This document shows, piece after piece, positions 27,701-40,600 of a DNA stretch of 64,000 nt. The stretch covers positions 11,590,501-11,654,500 of the forward strand of contig NC_003280.10 of NCBI RefSeq assembly GCF_000002985.6, read 5' to 3'. The translations under genes were made by a program, and so were the position numbers. This DNA is from Caenorhabditis elegans (Eukaryota > Nematoda > Chromadorea > Rhabditida > Rhabditidae). The first letter of the stretch is position 1. Each line of letters begins with the position of its first letter. The notes beneath the pieces were generated by a model. That model was not told where the DNA came from and did no database searches. It was given only the letters and a program-made list of their open reading frames with translations.

Positions 27701-28646
27701 CGGATGGAGAGCCCGAGTTGTTACCCATTGTAGAGCTTCGCGACAGTATCCGACGGAATGCAGATCCTTCAGCCCCCATTGAGTCTGCTTTTGAGTCGTC
27801 TGTGTCCTCTTCGGACGTTGGAATTTGTTTCAGATCTGGCTTCTGGTCTTCTTCATCTTCAGCGCCAAGTTCTTCGAGTAAAATAATATCCAACCGTCTC
27901 AGAATTTCTTTGCGGAACATCTCGTTCTTCTCCTTCATCTCTGGTGGCAGGTTTTCAAACATTGATTTTCTTGGAGGAGAAGGTGATCGTGGTGGTGCAG
28001 GCGCTACAGCTTGCATCGGCTGTTGGGGTGGAGGTGGTTGTTGTCCTTGACCGATCATTGCATGTAATGGGCAAGACTTTTTCCTATCCGAAACGCCACC
28101 AACACTCAGCTGATCTTTGGCATTTCGCTTCAGAGACATATGCGGAAGAACGGTAGGAATTGCAAACCCGCCTTGTGCTGGCATTTGCGGTTGTTGATTT
28201 TGTTGTGGCATCGCAAATGGTAGCCCATTTCTTGCAGCTAGTAATGCCATCAATGTTTCTTGTTGATTCATCGTGGCCAAAAGTTCAGAAGTTTGATGAG
28301 TTGCCAGCATCTGTCCCATGTTCATAGTCAATAGAACTCTCGCAATTCCTTGGTACACTGGGCTTGACTGATTAAGTGACGACGTGAGAGCCAGCATTGA
28401 TAAGGGATTTAGAGCTCCACCAGTAGCCAGATTTGCAAGGGAAGCTGTGCTCAGAAGTGTTTCCAAATTAGAGAGTGGATTTGGCGTTGATGCGGTTGTG
28501 ACAACAGGTACTTGCTGAGCAGCCTGAGCCGCCTGTGCCGCTTGAAGCTGCTGAAGCATGGCGGCAAGATCAACAGTTGACGTGGCTGGTGGGTTTGGAT
28601 CCGAAGATGCCACTGCCATTACAGTTGCTGCCTCTTCTGCACTCAT
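24742..28646 (-). CDS. din-1: DIN-1 short isoform (internal start)
   Basis: An in-frame ATG at 28646-28644 (MSAEEAATVMAVASSDPNPP) lies 9 bases after the 3' splice site at 28656-28657. Starting there gives exons 28646-27513, 26628-26439, 25622-25453, 25400-25296 and 24846-24742, which sum to 567 residues plus stop. It has an Ala/Gln-rich N-terminus, a Ser/acidic middle and the full C-terminal SPOC domain, but no RRM. A short form acting with DAF-12 is known for this gene. The 2-kb upstream intron contains a GC-rich block (29.3-30.1 kb) that is the natural candidate promoter. Confidence 0.85.
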
Positions 28647-31600
28647 TTTTAAAGGCTAGAAGTACAGCGCTTGAAAATCAAAAATATGATGTAGAAAGAC
28701 GATGAAGAATAAAAAGAAGACAGGCGGGCCGCTTCGTTCTCCCGAGAGGTGTCTTTGTCTCTATTCAGCGTTGTGCTATTTCGAAAATCGACAGCAGGAA
28801 GATTCAACAACAAACTGAGAGACCGAGACGAAAAAGAGTGGTAGAGTGTGGGGCGTTGAAAGTGCAACCAAAGTGCACACGTCGTCAATTGAGTGTGGTA
28901 GAAAAAATATGTGAAGAATGGAATCGTCGATTTGTATGTCTTGTCGAGGAAGTTAATCGAAGAACACAAGAATCAACTGATGAAGATATCAGGCAATTCG
29001 ACGTGACAGATAAGAGTCGACCGATTTGTACTTTTTGTTATCAGCAACCAGAAACGGCAGTTTAATACAGAAAGAGTGAATATGAAGTTCTCTGGACAAG
29101 TTTGAATTTGAATTGAGTATCGTTAAGACAGTGGAGGTAGGAATTAATAATAGTAGAGGTAGCTTTTTTTGAGTAAGCTGAGATGATGATCAAGAATAAG
29201 TTGAGGTAGGACAAAGATGAGGTAGTCAAAAAGATGTGGGATTGACTTATTCAAATCAGATCATTGTCTTTTGAGGGCCCGTGCCAACAATAGAACACCG
29301 ATACCAAAAATGTGTATGTTAGTAGCCGGAGCGGGCGGGGCTCTGGTGCTGCAGCTTCTACTGACTGACTGGACGCTGCGTCCGACAAGTGAATAGCGAG
29401 AGAACGACAATCAACAGTGGCTGGAGACAGAGAGCGCGCGACGACACTACACTGAATTGTGGGCGGGACCTTCCTAGGAGTGAGCGCGGGGCGCGCGCGA
29501 CGACCGACCGGGCGAATGAGCGTGCGTCGCGCCCTCCCAAAACAACAGCGCCACGCAGAGGCCGCAGGCACGACTTATAGTGCATTCTCTCCGGCGCCTC
29601 GAACATCGCTGCCGCCGTGTATCGTTTCACTAGAGACACAGACAGTAAGAGAGATAGAAATGAAAAGCGCGAGCGCCCCCAGGCGCCTTCAAGTACACAA
29701 ACCACATAGAGGCGAGATGTTGCGAACAACGTTCTCTCGTCCCTCTCGGCGCCTCCAGCTCCCTTCCTCCCCCCACTTCTCCACTTTCTCTGCCCGTTCG
29801 TTTCATCGCGTCGAAGGAAGAGAAGCGATGGAATGGGGCACTGGCACCAGGCACTGATTGACACGACGAGGCCGCGTCCTGACCACTCGCCGCCGCCTCC
29901 ATGCTATTGCTCGCGAGCGCCACCAGGCACCCAACCACGAACGACGACATCGCAAAGGAGAACATCATTCGTTGCCCCCCGGCCTGGCGTAAACAAACAA
30001 CAAAATGGCACTAGGGTTCGTACTAGGCGAAACACTTTATTTTCACATTTTCGCCCGTTTATCTCTAGCATGGTCGTTTGCGTCAGGGGGAGATGATTGC
30101 GGCGGCGGCGCGGGCGCGGTACACTTCCAATAATAACATAGGAACTCGAAATAATTGTCACCTATTTGATAAAACACGGAAAAATCAGGAAGTGTTAGAG
30201 GACGTCTGCATGAGAAGAAAGAATTCCGTTCACTTAAATATAAGGAAATTCAATCAACGTGTGTTACAGTTACCGTAACCCTGGAACTACTCTGACACTT
30301 GCCCTCTCTCTCTCACTTTCCATCCCCAAAGTCCAAGGGCAGTTTGGCACGCTGCCAACAGGTTAGTCTCATTTATTCATGGCGCCATTCTTTGTCGGTT
30401 CCCTCTAAATTTATAGTCCTCTGGGTGCGCTCGCGTACGTCAAACGAATCACCTATTATTTAGGACGTTCTCTCAATTGAAATAGTACCGTGTCAATATT
30501 TGCTCAGATTACACCAACGAACTTAACGAACTCCGTTCCCTCCCCTCTCTCTCTCTCTCCCCGCGAGAGGAGTTCACTTAGAAAAAGTTAAAGTAACCAG
30601 TAAAAAAATTCGGGGGGAAATACAAACATACCTTGTAAAACCAACGCTGCACTCGGATCTCTTCGATTTCGGCGGGATCTATGGTATTCTGGTTGACTGA
30701 TGCGGATGGTTGAAGTGGTGCCTTTGGAGGATTTGAAGACGTTGATGCAGTTGACGAGGGACGTTGAATTGATTGAGTCGGCAGGTGTAAGACGCCATTG
30801 GTGGCTCCGATCTGAAAATAAGTGCTTGTTCAAAATTGTCCAACTTCTCAGAAGTTTGGTTTAAAAATATTAGGTTGAATCAGAACTTGGCGAAACTTTG
30901 GCGAGACTTGGTGTAGGTTGTGCCTGAGTTTTGCCCAACTTTTTGACTTTGTAAGTTTTGCAAGAGTTGAATCAAACTTGGCAATTTGGGCTCAACTTAG
31001 GCGCAGATTAAAGCAAGTTTTACCAACTTCTGATCCAAATTAGTATGTGTGCCAAATACCGACTTATATAATTAATTATGAACTTCTACAAGGAGAAAGT
31101 ATTTATCAACTCCTTTTGTTTCAACTATTCTCTCACATCACTGCCCTTCTATCTACTCAGTTTCACAAATTTTTCTGTTTGTGTGGGCCCTCTTCTGCAG
31201 GGCGCCTCGCGACCAAGAAACTGGCGACATGCGAGTGAGTGTATCTCTGTGCGTGTATGAGAGCGAATGTGTACGTGTGTTGCTCCTCGGGGAAAATGGA
31301 AAGAAGAAGAAGACGCATGAGGGCGAACAAAATTCGATATTGGACAAGGGGGAAGTGTTTTTTTTTTCGTTGTTTTTTTCTGCAGGGGAAACAAACTGCA
31401 TACAATTATTTGGAAAGGTTCTACTTCTAAATTGAATCAACTATGTGCTACAGTCTAGTGAAGATTGAATAATTCTCAAAACCAGCCCAGCATGAAATTG
31501 AAAATAATTTAAAAAAAAAACATTTTGCAGCGTTAATTGGAAATATATTTTTGGAAAAACGAATTACAGTAGTTTCCCTATTAGTATTGCACCTGACTAC

Positions 31601-34600
31601 TTTTTTTTGAAAGATTATATACCGGTTCATTTTGAAAACATCAATAAATAATAAACTATAGAAAACTTATAGAAAAAGAATTGAATACTATTTTGCTTGT
31701 TGGCCATTTTTGAACAAACTAATCGAAAATTGAGATATAAACTAAACTGTTAAAGTTAAGTAATGGGGTTTCATAGTTGGAAACTAATGACACTTCACAA
31801 AAAACCGACAGTTCGGCAAAATCCGGTAAATTTAATTTTTAGAATTGAAAAATATGCCACTTATAAATTTTGCCCAAAAATGTTATTTTTTGCTAATCAT
31901 ATTTTGCTTAAAATTTTATCTAAACGATTGTAGAAAATTCTTACTTTTTTTTTGAATTTTCTAAATTTTATACAGAGCCCTATTTTTTCTAAAAATTTTG
32001 CTGCTACTCCTTTTTTAGATCAGACCAATGTTTTTTTTAAAACTCACCGAATCTCTATTAATATAGGAAGAGAGTCCAGGAAACTGTTCGTACAAACTTC
32101 TGGCCTCAGGAGTCATCATACTCAACACATGCTGGAAACCGTGCCGTGGAACTTCTTGCTTTTGTTTCAAGGCTTCTGCAGCCTTCTGTGTAGCCATTGT
32201 TGCAGCTGCAGTCGCAGCAGCCAATCGCTGACGTTCCTCTTCTTTCCGCTGCTTCTCCCGACGATCTTCTTCAACCTTACGCTCATTTTCCTCGTACATA
32301 CGTTTCACCCGCTCTTGCTCTTTTATTCGATCCTTGTTGATTGTCTGTTGCTTCATCTTTGCTTGCATCATTTGATTTGCTTCATTCTCCTGTTGTTGCG
32401 CAAAGAATGCGGCCTTCAACTGCAGCATTTCTGGAGTCATATTCTGACCATTTCCCTGTGCGTGAAGGAGAAGGTGCTGAAAGATTCCAGAACAATCGCC
32501 ACGAGTCGCTTGAGCCAGCGCTTCCGGATTTTTGTGCAGTTTCGCCGCCAAATCATTGATATCTTTTGATGAGAGAATCAGATTTTGAGCCATATCAGAT
32601 TGTTGGGAGGACATCGGTGATGGTTGGGATTGTTGGGATACCAAAACTGGACCATTCTGCTGCGAATCCGGAGCAACTGCTGGACGTGGTGATGGCTGGG
32701 CAACTTGGTGTTGTGAAGCAGGTTGAAGCTGTATTGGAGTTTGAACTGCATCATGATTCTCATGCAGATGATTATTCACTGCACCAGGTGTATCCTGTGA
32801 TTCATTATTCGATATAAGATCAGGAGTTGGCGTCTGCTCTGGCGATTCTTCCATTTTGATTGGTTCTTCTTTTGGAACTGGACTAGTCTCAAGCTTCACT
32901 TCTTCCTCCATTGGTGATGGCTCCGAAGGAACGTGAACTTCTTGAGCAATCACTTGCTCCATCGGAACCTCTTTCTCCATAACAACAAGTTCCGAATCCT
33001 CTTCCATGTCATCTTCCGACTTGGTACTCTGTTTCTCCGATGCGTGTGCAGATGAGGAAGGTGAGAAAAGTAGATCCGTATGACCATTATTCAGAGGTTC
33101 AGTTGGCTTGATGTTGTGTGGATCCTGCAAGATTAAATAATTAAAATATTTGAAATCTGAATAAATTTAATAATTTTGTTATACCAACCTTTCCAGAAAC
33201 CTCCTTCTCATTAGTGCTAATTCCAAAATCTGGATATTGCGGGAATTCGTCTGCCTCCTCTTCATCAAATATTGACTGGACAGCTTGATCGGTTTCCTGG
33301 AAGTTGGAAAGAAATTTAAAATTAATTCAAGCTTCAACGCTAGTCACAACTTCTAAATACAAAACAAAAAGCAAAAACACATTTGTGCTCGATACTCTGA
33401 TTCTCACGTGATCTGCTCATGCTTATATTTCCTACCTGATCCGAAATTAACGTATGCGCTGATTTTTCCTGTGCTTGTGTCACTGGATCTGGCTCGTCTG
33501 ACGGTGCTGGAATAGATGACTCAACGCTATCCTCATCACCTTGTACTTGTTCTTCATGATGTTCGGCCGCAACATCTAAGATTTTATTTTCCAGCTCTTC
33601 CTTCTCTTCTTGGTGCTCCAGCGGTTGTTGTTGAGACTCAACAGCTACCTCCGAGTCACCATGCTCATGACTATCCTCATGCTCTTCTGACACCGGTTCG
33701 ACGTTTTGAGATGTTTCCATCTGTGGTTCAACGGATGCTTCAGGGCACTCAGGCACTGCTTCAGGTTCAGACTCGCTGCTCTGTTCAGAAATTGTAAACG
33801 GCTCTGGTTCACGCGGGGTCTGGGAAACTATTGATGGAGTCTCGACAACTACATTCTCAGGACTCCCGTTATCAGATGCTACAACGGGAATACTGGTAAC
33901 TGGCTCCGTTTGCTTTGGGACTTCATCATCCGAACTATCATCCGACGAGGTGGAACCATCAGAAGAGGATGAATCCGAAGATGATCCGGACGAAGAATCG
34001 TGTTGACCAGACGAGCTGTTTTTCTAAAATAACATAAAGCGTAACCAGACCATACAACATTAACAGCTCATATACAAAACAGCCATCATTCCGAGCATGT
34101 AACAATCAATAATCAAACTATAACTAACCTTCTTTGGTGGTGTCGAGTTAAACGCCTTCATCGCAGCCTTCGTCAGAACCATCGGTCTTCCAGTCGTGCT
34201 CATCGGGCTGTCAGCAGCGGAGTTCATACTGAACTCGTCACGAATCGATGGATCATCAATTGAAGACACGCTGCTCTTTGCAGTGACAGGCGGTGACAGT
34301 GGTTTCTCTGGAATCGACAATGCTTCATGCTTCGAGGAAGTTGTAGCTGTCGATGTAGATGATGTCGTACGGTTTCGCTGTCTTGGAGAAATCAGATTCT
34401 CGTGATCACTAATTGACGATCGCTTCGTAGAAGATGTCGATGTTTTTGGAGACAGATGTTTGGGCGATAGAATTTTCGGTGATAGAAGTGGTGTTCCAGT
34501 TGGTTCTGGCACAATTCGTAGAGGCGTCTTTCCACTTTTCTCTTTCCTTTCTTTGGCAGTTACATTGCTGATAGTACTACTAGTTGACTGTCGTCTGCTT

Positions 34601-37600
34601 CTCGAACCATCTTCAGTCTCTTCTTCATCCGATACATCTTCATGTGGAATATCACGAAAATCGCGTTTAGCATTCTTCTTCGACTCATCCTCTGAACTTC
34701 TTCGGTGTTCCAATTTTCTCTTTCTCTGCTTCTGATCATCTTTTGCAGACCATCCAGGATGTTTGGCAGCAGCCTAAAAATTGAGTAATTTAGAAAAACT
34801 TTTCATCTATAAAAACTTACATCTTCACTATCATCCCGTCTCATTCGCTTTGGTACATTCTTTCTTTCTCCTTGTTCATCTGAAGAGTACGCTGTAAGAC
34901 TTTTCTGCCGTTTCCTATTCTCTCGATCTTCTGTTAATCTTTGCTGGTGAATCTCTCCCGCATCATTATGATCTTCATCATCCGATGACGTTGTCAACTC
35001 TCCCTTTTCTCGTTCTTTCAAAACTTTGAGTCTCTGATCTGCTGACTCGGAAAGTGAAGGAGGTGCTGGTGGTGGTGGAAGATCAGCTTTTTCAGAATCA
35101 CTTTCCTCTCCATTCGACGAATTTCCCTTATCACCATCTTTTCCGCCTTCATCATCGGACGATTCAATTAGAACACGACGTTGTTGGCTCTTCTGTTGCA
35201 TCTTCTCAAACGAATCATGAGCACGCTTGTCACTTCTCCGACGTGATTTCAGATTCTCAATGATACCTCCTTTAGACAGTAGCAGAGCGAGTTGATGATC
35301 TTTTTCTTCTTGTGTCATTTCCTTTGTTGACTTTCTGACATCAAGATCCAGCTCATCGTTCGAGTCAGAGTCCGATTCATCACTGCTATCACCCTTTCTA
35401 TGCTTCTTCTTTTTGAGCTTCTCCTTTTCAGCTTTCTTCCGCACCTTTTCCTTCTCTTTTTTCCGTTCGTCCCGTTCCTTCTTCTTCTCACGCTTTCTTT
35501 CCTGTCTCTCATCTTCCAACCGTTTTGCTCTTTCCATTTCCTTCCTTTTATTCCGTTCCTCCTTCGTCTCCTTTCTCTTCATTTCTCGACGAGCTTCACG
35601 TTCCCGTTCTTCCTTCTCCTTCTCCTTTTTCTTTCTTTCTTTTTCCTTATCCTTAAACATTGCTTGATGAGTGGAGGTGGAAGGTGTCGACGGAGTTGAA
35701 TTGGCATTAGAATGAGGAGGTTGATGGTTTTGAATGTTTTGAAGAGCAGATGATTTCTTCTCAATTCTTGGCAATTTCCTGAGCCCCAAATTTGGTTGAT
35801 TTGACATTATCTGAGCAACCAAATCACTTCCGGCATCACGAACCACAGGAGTTGATGGAGCACTTTTCTTCGGATCGCCAGATGTCATGGACTGCGATCG
35901 AGCTTGAAGAGCGTTGATAGCATTGGAAGGTCCTGATTTTGAAATGGTATCATGTCGAATTTGAACCTTTTCCGGTCTAGACTTTGGAGTTGGTGGTTGA
36001 GATGTTTTCGAATTCGATGGCTCGCAATGAACAGGAGTTCCAGAAATTGAGTGACGAGGTGTAGAATGTGCAGACGAAGAGACCGAGTGTGTTCCGGTTG
36101 ATGTGGCAGCAATCAGATGAGGCGGTGGGACAATCGGCATCGTTAGAAGATTCTGAATAGGAGTGCCAAAAGGAGGACTTCGCAGAGGAACCATCGTCTC
36201 GGAGCTTCTTCTCGATGGTGGTGTACCTCTTGGAGCCATCATCTCGTCATGAGTTGGTGGGATCGGAGGAGGCGGGATTGAAACATCAGGTGGAAACATC
36301 ACACTTTGATGTCGAAGTGTTTGAATACTCGCAGGTCTTCCGGTAGATGACATTGAGTTGTGTCTCGACTGAAAAAAAAACATTACTTTTAATTTTTCTT
36401 GCCTTACAGATATTATAAAACTCTCAATGGATGGCTCAATTTGAAAAGAGAATCAAAGTTTTGGGGAACGGCTATAAATACCAAAAAACCACCCAAACTT
36501 GAATATTAATTACTTACCACAGGTGACATAAGCGGTGGTGGCTGCGAACTTCGTGGCGTCGTAATTCCACCAGATGTACTCGGTTGTGACGTTCCAGGAA
36601 GATGAGTGGTGTTGACAAGAAGTGGTTGGGATGTTGGAAACGGAGTCGAAGGTGTCATCGGTCCTATACACAGGGAATGGGATCGTTGAGCCAGTTCGGC
36701 TGGGTGGTGAGTCGAGTCGAATGATAGCTGAAAAAATAATTGATGCTTGTAGGAAATTTATTTGAGCGTCGTGATTTGGTAATTTTGCACGTTTCGGAAA
36801 ATTGAGATATTTTTAAAACAATTTTTATCAAAATTAATAGGAAGTCAATATGTAGGAAGTTTTCTTCAATGTTCAAGCTATGGTTTACTATAAAATTGCA
36901 AAAAAAAACCGCAGAGTTACAAAAGCTTGAAGTTGATAGGTGTAGTGCGAGTACGACAGTTAAGGGGATCCTTGATTTGCATCTAGTTTTACGAGTGTTG
37001 CTCTTTCCAACTGTTCTACTCTGACAGCTCATATCTTAGATGCAATTAAATTTATCAAAAATTGTTCAACGACTATTGAAAATGTTTTGATAAAACCAAA
37101 GACATCTGATATGAGAGCTGTCAAAGTACGTCGAATAGAATTTGATTAATTTTTTGTAAGTTGCATTTTGAAACAATGTATAATTGAAATCACTAATAAA
37201 AATTCCAAAATTTAAAATTAAAAACTTACTCTATTGGTCCTTGATTCATCCAAACTCGGTCGCCCACTCGTCCTTCCTCCAGCTGGCTGATCTCTGCCCA
37301 GCTCCTTCGAATCTGTGGCTCGAAAGTCATCCAAGTCCGCAGTATCCGATAGTTTCCGCCAGTCGCGAATTCGAACTTCCAACTCGCTACATGGATTCTC
37401 ATAGTAATAATAGTCGCGGGGCTCGTGAAACACAATTTTTTGTATGCTTAACACTTCGTCGTTGTTGCACTTTGGAAATGGTCTACCCGTGAATTTCTCA
37501 TAACTCGCCCGTGCTTTTTGATTGAGCTCCACAATTTCGTCGATTCGATTGACGAACGAGGAAACATCGATAAAGGGTCGCCAGTGCATTCTTTCAAGCA

Positions 37601-40600
37601 TCCTTGTCAATGGGTTATCCGGCATTTCCATATCAAGCTCCAAATCTGAAGATGATGCGGATGATGTTGTCGGGCTGAACTCTTGCTTGATCTCTTTACT
37701 TTCCAAGCTGAAATTACTTGTTTTAGATATAGTGAAATATTCAACTAATTACTAAAATCTTACAATTCGTAACCCGGAGACTGTGATTGATAGTTTAGCG
37801 GTGAAAACGACCGGCTCTGATATGCTTCTGAATCCTTTTCCGGAGAGTGAGAAGTTTCGTGATGAGACGATGTTGAAGGCTGTGAAAATCGTTCTGACGA
37901 ATCTTCATGATCTTTATCTAAAAAGAAAAAAATTATAATTGCGAAAAACAAAACAAAATACTCACCACCATTAGATTCGTCTCGATGGCCGTTGCCCGGC
38001 GACGAGCTTTTCCCTTCTTCTGGCTCGTGACGCTTCTCCTCGGAGACAACATCCTCATCATCTTCTTCATCGACATCATTCTGCTCATCGCTATCTTCAT
38101 TACTGGAACTTGACCCTTCTTCACTATCCGAATCACTACTACTATCGCTACCCGATCTAAACATTGAAAATTGAATAACTATAGAATGTTTGAATAAACT
38201 TTAGAAAACTTAGGCTTAATTTTTTAAAGTTAGGCTCAGGTTTTTAGAGGCTGAGGTTTAGGTTAACAATTATGGAGTACGGAATATGAACAAAACAATT
38301 TCATGGGATTATTTGAGTAGGGCTTAAAAATTGTACTTCCAAAAAATTTAAATACCAATATGAAAGGTTTTTCAAGAATAGAAAAACAGCTTCCATATTT
38401 TTCCTATTATTCCTGTATCTTGGTTGCCAGTAGTTTTATCGAAAAATATTCAACTATCAAAATGTAGAAAAATATTTGGCAGACATTTTTGCTGTTGAAA
38501 ATGTTTTGATAAAATAAAAATTAACCGAGATAAAATCTGCCAAAGTAGAAGATCGTACGACAAAAGAATACAGAGCATCGGCAGAAATTTTTTTTAATTT
38601 TAAAGTTTTTGTGGATCGTTTTTAATCAATGATATTCAGTTTGAAATTGTAATTAAATAAAAACTCACGCATTATTCTCCTGATCCTCCTGATTTGTATG
38701 ATGCTCTACAGATGATCGCGTTTGTAACGGATCGTGAAGATTCTGTCGGTCTCTTGACGAAGATGGCGAACTCGAACCTTGATCATTTTCAGATTTACTT
38801 GTAGGTGACGATGATCTCGCAGCGACCTCAATGTTCTCCTTTTTTCGATTGATAAAATAAAGATTGAATCGATCCGAGCAAAAGTCGACGGCCACCTTGT
38901 GTTCGCCAAAGTTGCTGAAAATGAAATAATTGAATTTTAGTCTTACAGTGAATGGTGAGAATGGTAATTGGATTGACTTTGAACAAAATGAATAAATAAA
39001 AAAATTACGGGGGAAGGAAAGGACAACGAGCTGTACGAAATGCGTGAGAATACTTAAATTTCAATTTTGCACGACTGTATTCCTCCTATTAGTTCCTACT
39101 AATTTTGCCCTTCCTACTTGAACAGTTCTTATCTCGGCTGTGTTTGGTTTTATCAAAATTTTTTAAACTATGAAAATATAGAAAATTCTTTGAAAAATAT
39201 TTTTACCGTTAAAAATTTTTTGATAAAGCAAAAAATAACCGAGATAACAACTATCAAAATCGAGCAAAGGTGGTGCAAGGCAGACCCTAACGCTGTACTT
39301 TAAAAAGCCATATCTTGGTTGCTTTTCAAGATATCAACAAAAAATAAATTACAAAATTATAGACAAAGAATTGAAAAATATTTTTTCAGTTGATAATTTT
39401 TTATCAAAACTAATGAGAACCGAGAAATAAGTAAAAGACCTAATAAGTAAGATTTTTCAAATTTTGAAATATCAATCTTGCTCACCACTTGAGTATCTCA
39501 CAAATAAAATGTGTACAAGGTTCCGAACATCTCCGACGATCTCTCACTTTGGTCATCAATTAAAAGTTAGATTCAAATAGCTGGGTGGGGGAACACTTCT
39601 CTCTCTTTTTTGCGCCCAGGCGCACGCACACCACACTACGACTGAATGGGTACCCCTAGCGTCCAGCACGACAGGCCACGCCTCCCCTATGGCGCCATAA
39701 AAGGATACGCAGATGGTTAGACAATGGTCACAATGGGTAAGCGGGGCGCACACGAGAAAGCCAGAAACGGGTCCGTTTCAATGGTTAAGTAGTACTCATT
39801 TAGTCACTAGTTGTTGTCTAATTGCTTCTTTAAAGGCTCACTCATTTTTTTTAGAACTTCCTAAGCATTAAAACACTATATATCTTTAATCAATTATTTC
39901 TCTATCTCAAAAGATAATAATATTTCACATATTCATGCTCATGTGACCAAAATCATCATAATTTTCTTCTCAGCCTTTTTGTTCTCCGAACATAGAGATA
40001 AAAGGGAGTTGCTATGAGACACACATTACGAAACGTTTTTACAAAAAAATATAATTTTAAAATCAAAATTTGTTTACGAAAACTCACTTTCGTCCAACCA
40101 GCTTCATCCGTTTTAATAGCAAATTCGCTGGCTCCATATCGTCAAGCGTAATTACCGCACTTCGATCCCACCAGTCAACACAAATATCCACAATTCTGTC
40201 GGATAAGCTGCGTATTATCAGCATTATCTCTTCATTTGTACATTCGATCGGTAAGTAGAATATAATTATTCGATGCGATGGACGAGATTGATATGACATC
40301 GGCTGAAAGAAATAATATGAAATTGGAAGTCAAAGAAAGAAAAAAATTTAGAAATTAGTCAGCACTTTGCTATATTATTTTGAAGGATTATACCTCGGTT
40401 CATCTTGAACTTATCAAAAAAAATTAACTACAAATATATAGAAAAAGAAATAAAAAATATATTGTCAGTTGATAATTTTTGTATAGGACAAACGACAGCA
40501 AAGATATAAGCTGTCAAAGTTGGACAATGGGGGGGGGGGGGGGGGGGGGGAGCTTATCAAAAATATATTTCAAAGAGAAAGTTCGTGCAAAACATTTCTC

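Noticed and set aside
29358-29864. 168-codon Arg/Ser-rich open frame in the din-1 intron, and overlapping frames on the other strand
   Set aside because: High GC reduces stop codons; overlapping frames on both strands are similar in length, without splice sites or family motifs.
35400-35699. Leu/Phe-rich plus-strand open frame resembling a membrane protein
   Set aside because: Antisense of the Lys/Glu/Arg-rich din-1 exon; AAG/GAG codons read as CTT/CTC on the other strand.
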